DNA of 8,338 nucleotides from contig JACMIV010000002.1 of the NCBI GenBank assembly GCA_014380965.1, positions 1 to 8,338 on the forward strand, read 5' to 3'. Source of the stretch: Rhizobiaceae bacterium (GTDB lineage: Bacteria > Pseudomonadota > Alphaproteobacteria > Rhizobiales > Rhizobiaceae). Position 1 is the stretch's first letter; the number at the start of each line of letters is the position of its first letter. Both the position numbers and the translations under genes were made by a program. Below are positions 6,862 to 8,338 of this stretch, piece by piece. The notes under the pieces are model-generated. The model searched no databases. It saw nothing but the letters and a program-made list of their open reading frames with translations, and was not told the DNA's origin.

Positions 6862-6884
6862 AGGGCGCAGGCTGCATGCGCCTT
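6862..6884 (+). terminator. Candidate weak terminator hairpin after the LysM gene
   Basis: GGCGCA (6864-6869) and TGCGCC (6877-6882) pair perfectly around a 7-nt loop. One G-T and one A-T pair extend the stem to 6862-6884. The stem begins 5 nt after the LysM stop codon. The following sequence is only loosely T-rich (ACGCTTTCGTT), so termination may be partial and read-through into the exporter gene is possible. Confidence 0.35.
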
Positions 6885-6930
6885 ACGCTTTCGTTCGCGT
6901 CGGGAAGTCTTTAGAAGGGCTCCAAACACC

Positions 6931-6948
6931 GGATCGACACTCCGATCC
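6931..6948 (+). repeat. Perfect 6-bp inverted repeat upstream of the exporter start
   Basis: GGATCG (6931-6936) and CGATCC (6943-6948) are exact reverse complements around ACACTC. The repeat ends 1 nt before AGGA (6950-6953) and 19 nt before the proposed TTG start at 6968. It could be an operator or a leader hairpin. No known operator consensus was recognised. Confidence 0.25.
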
Positions 6949-6967
6949 CAGGAATGGACCGCTTCCC

Positions 6968-8338
6968 TTGTCAGACGCCAGCGCCAAGACGGTCGACGCG
7001 AACGCGACCTTCTCGACCCTCCGTAATCTATGGCCTTACATGTGGCCGAGCGAACGCCCGGATCTTCGGGCGCGCGTCGTGTGGGCGACGTTCTATCTGG
7101 TGCTCGCCAAGCTCCTGACGGTCGCGGTTCCCTATTTCTACAAATGGGCGACGGACGCTCTCGACGGGACCAACAGCGCCGTAGAATGGCTGCCGCTCGT
7201 GCTGACGGGAGCGGTTACGCTCGTCGTCGCCTACAACGTCGCGCGCATCCTCACCGTGGCGCTGAACCAGCTCCGCGACGCCCTGTTCGCGCGGGTCGGG
7301 CAATATGCCGTCCGTCAGCTGGCCTTCCGCACCTTCACCCACATGCATCGCCTTTCGCTGCGCTTCCACCTGGAGCGGCGCACCGGGGGGCTGTCGCGCA
7401 TCATCGAGCGCGGCACCAAGGGTATCGAGACGATCGTGCGATTCACGATTCTCAACACCATCCCGACGATCCTGGAATTCGCGCTGACGGCGGCGATCTT
7501 CGGCTTCGCCTACGGCGTCTCCTATCTTCTCGTCATCGCCGTGACGGTCTGGCTCTATTCGTGGTTCACCATCAAGGCCAGCGACTGGCGCATCACGATC
7601 CGCCAGGAGATGAACGATTCCGACAACGAGGCGAACACCAAGGCGATCGACTCGCTGCTGAATTTCGAAACGGTCAAGTATTTCGGCAACGAGGGCATGG
7701 AGGCGGACCGCTTCGACCGCTCGATGGCGCGCTACGAAAAGGCGGCGACCCAAACCTGGACCTCGCTCGGCTGGCTGAACGTCGGGCAGGGCGTCATCTT
7801 CGCCGTCGGCATGGGCGTCGCGATGGTGATGTCGGCGCTGGAGGTGCGGGCGGGCACGCAGACGCTCGGCGACTTCGTCTTCATCAACGCGATGCTGATG
7901 CAGCTCTCGATCCCGCTGAACTTCATCGGCTTCATCTACCGCGAAATCCGCCAGGGCCTTACCGACATGGAGCAGATGTTCACGCTCCTCGACGTCGAGG
8001 AGGAGGTGAAGGACCGGGATGGCGCGGGTGCGCTGAAAGTCACGCAAGGAGCCATCCGCTTCGAGGACGTGCGCTTCCACTACGACCCGGCGCGGGAAAT
8101 CCTAAAAGGCATCACGTTCGAGGTGCCGCCCGGCAAGTCGGTCGCGATCGTCGGCCCCTCCGGCGCGGGCAAGTCGACGATCTCGCGGCTGCTCTTTCGC
8201 TTCTACGACCTCGCCTCCGGCCGCATCACCATCGACGGCCAGGACATCGCGGCAGTCACTCAGTCGAGCGTGCGTGCGGCGATCGGCATCGTCCCGCAGG
8301 ACACGGTGCTGTTCAACGACACGATCGGCTACAATATC
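6968..8338 (+). CDS. ABC exporter of the Atm1/HMT1 (ABCB7-like) family, C-terminus cut by window edge
   Basis: Half-transporter with an N-terminal transmembrane domain and a C-terminal ATPase, working as an inner-membrane homodimer. Characterised bacterial and mitochondrial Atm1 proteins export glutathione-linked or sulfur/heavy-metal compounds. The window holds 457 residues of the usual 600-630. Visible features are LWPYMWPS (21-28); six hydrophobic segments at about 37-57, 76-98, 159-181, 183-201, 270-290 and 302-323; the Atm1-typical NFETVKYFGNE (232-242); NFIGFIYREIRQGLTDME (318-335) in the binding-pocket helix; Walker A GPSGAGKST (396-404, Lys402); and the Q-loop Gln444 in VPQDTVLFNDTI. 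The signature motif, Walker B and H-loop lie beyond 8338. The start is a TTG at 6968: the frame has no ATG before 7040, which would fall inside the conserved LWPYMWP block, and MSDASAKTVD gives a normal N-terminus. AGGA at 6950-6953 is rather far (14 nt), so the start is moderately supported. Substrate is unknown. Confidence 0.93.
   Translation, partial: MSDASAKTVDANATFSTLRNLWPYMWPSERPDLRARVVWATFYLVLAKLLTVAVPYFYKWATDALDGTNSAVEWLPLVLTGAVTLVVAYNVARILTVALNQLRDALFARVGQYAVRQLAFRTFTHMHRLSLRFHLERRTGGLSRIIERGTKGIETIVRFTILNTIPTILEFALTAAIFGFAYGVSYLLVIAVTVWLYSWFTIKASDWRITIRQEMNDSDNEANTKAIDSLLNFETVKYFGNEGMEADRFDRSMARYEKAATQTWTSLGWLNVGQGVIFAVGMGVAMVMSALEVRAGTQTLGDFVFINAMLMQLSIPLNFIGFIYREIRQGLTDMEQMFTLLDVEEEVKDRDGAGALKVTQGAIRFEDVRFHYDPAREILKGITFEVPPGKSVAIVGPSGAGKSTISRLLFRFYDLASGRITIDGQDIAAVTQSSVRAAIGIVPQDTVLFNDTIGYNI

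Noticed and set aside
5193..6929. A 578-codon open frame on the minus strand opposite the LysM gene
   Set aside because: The plus-strand frame has a membrane anchor and a clear LysM domain. The antisense product is rich in Arg and Gly with no recognisable domain.
7028..8080. A 350-codon open frame on the minus strand inside the ABC exporter
   Set aside because: It is antisense to conserved transporter sequence; the exporter frame continues through it to Walker A.
1..8338. A novel defence, mobile-element or RNA-based system
   Set aside because: All long stretches are explained by six recognisable genes. No nuclease, integrase, reverse transcriptase, repeat array or structured RNA signature was seen.

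Overview
The window is GC-rich, about 65% by eye, with strong G/C preference at third codon positions in the genes. The proteins look alphaproteobacterial, most like Hyphomicrobiales (Rhizobiales). This rests on the Atm1-type ABC exporter with the N-terminal LWPYMWP block, the LpsL-like UDP-glucuronate 4-epimerase, and a membrane-anchored LysM protein next to the exporter. The assignment is from memory of families; no search was run. I see no tRNA, rRNA, CRISPR array, insertion sequence or phage gene.

Layout. (1) Positions 1-2147, minus strand: a nucleotide-sugar dehydrogenase of the TviB/WbpA type, followed with a 4-base ATGA overlap by a UDP-glucuronate 4-epimerase-like gene that runs off the left edge. 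(2) Positions 2148-2526: a 379-bp divergent intergenic region with several dyads and a perfect TTGACA box facing the dehydrogenase. (3) Positions 2527-4739, plus strand: a WbpE-like PLP aminotransferase, then a Gfo/Idh/MocA dehydrogenase with a TTG start. (4) Positions 4740-4952: a spacer without a convincing gene. (5) Positions 4953-6857: a membrane-anchored, proline-rich protein with two similar beta-sandwich-like repeats and a C-terminal LysM domain. (6) Positions 6968-8338: the first 457 residues of an Atm1-family ABC exporter, also with a TTG start, cut by the right edge inside its ATPase domain.

How the genes fit together. The four left genes form a divergent nucleotide-sugar module. 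The minus-strand pair can oxidise C6 of a UDP-HexNAc and invert C4. The plus-strand pair can oxidise C3 and transaminate the resulting ketone. Together they could make an amino- or diamino-uronic acid donor for a capsule, O-antigen or exopolysaccharide, as in the Pseudomonas Wbp and Salmonella Vi pathways. The plus-strand pair could instead act alone like GnnA/GnnB and supply UDP-GlcNAc3N for the diaminoglucose lipid A known in several Rhizobiales. The window cannot decide, because no WbpD-like acetyltransferase, WbpI-like 2-epimerase, LpxA or glycosyltransferase is present in it. The LysM protein and the exporter look like a separate envelope/export neighbourhood.

Overall this is a coherent but fairly ordinary region. 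I found no clear evidence of an undescribed system. The best second looks are the product of the sugar module, the dyad-rich divergent control region, and the repeat architecture of the LysM protein.
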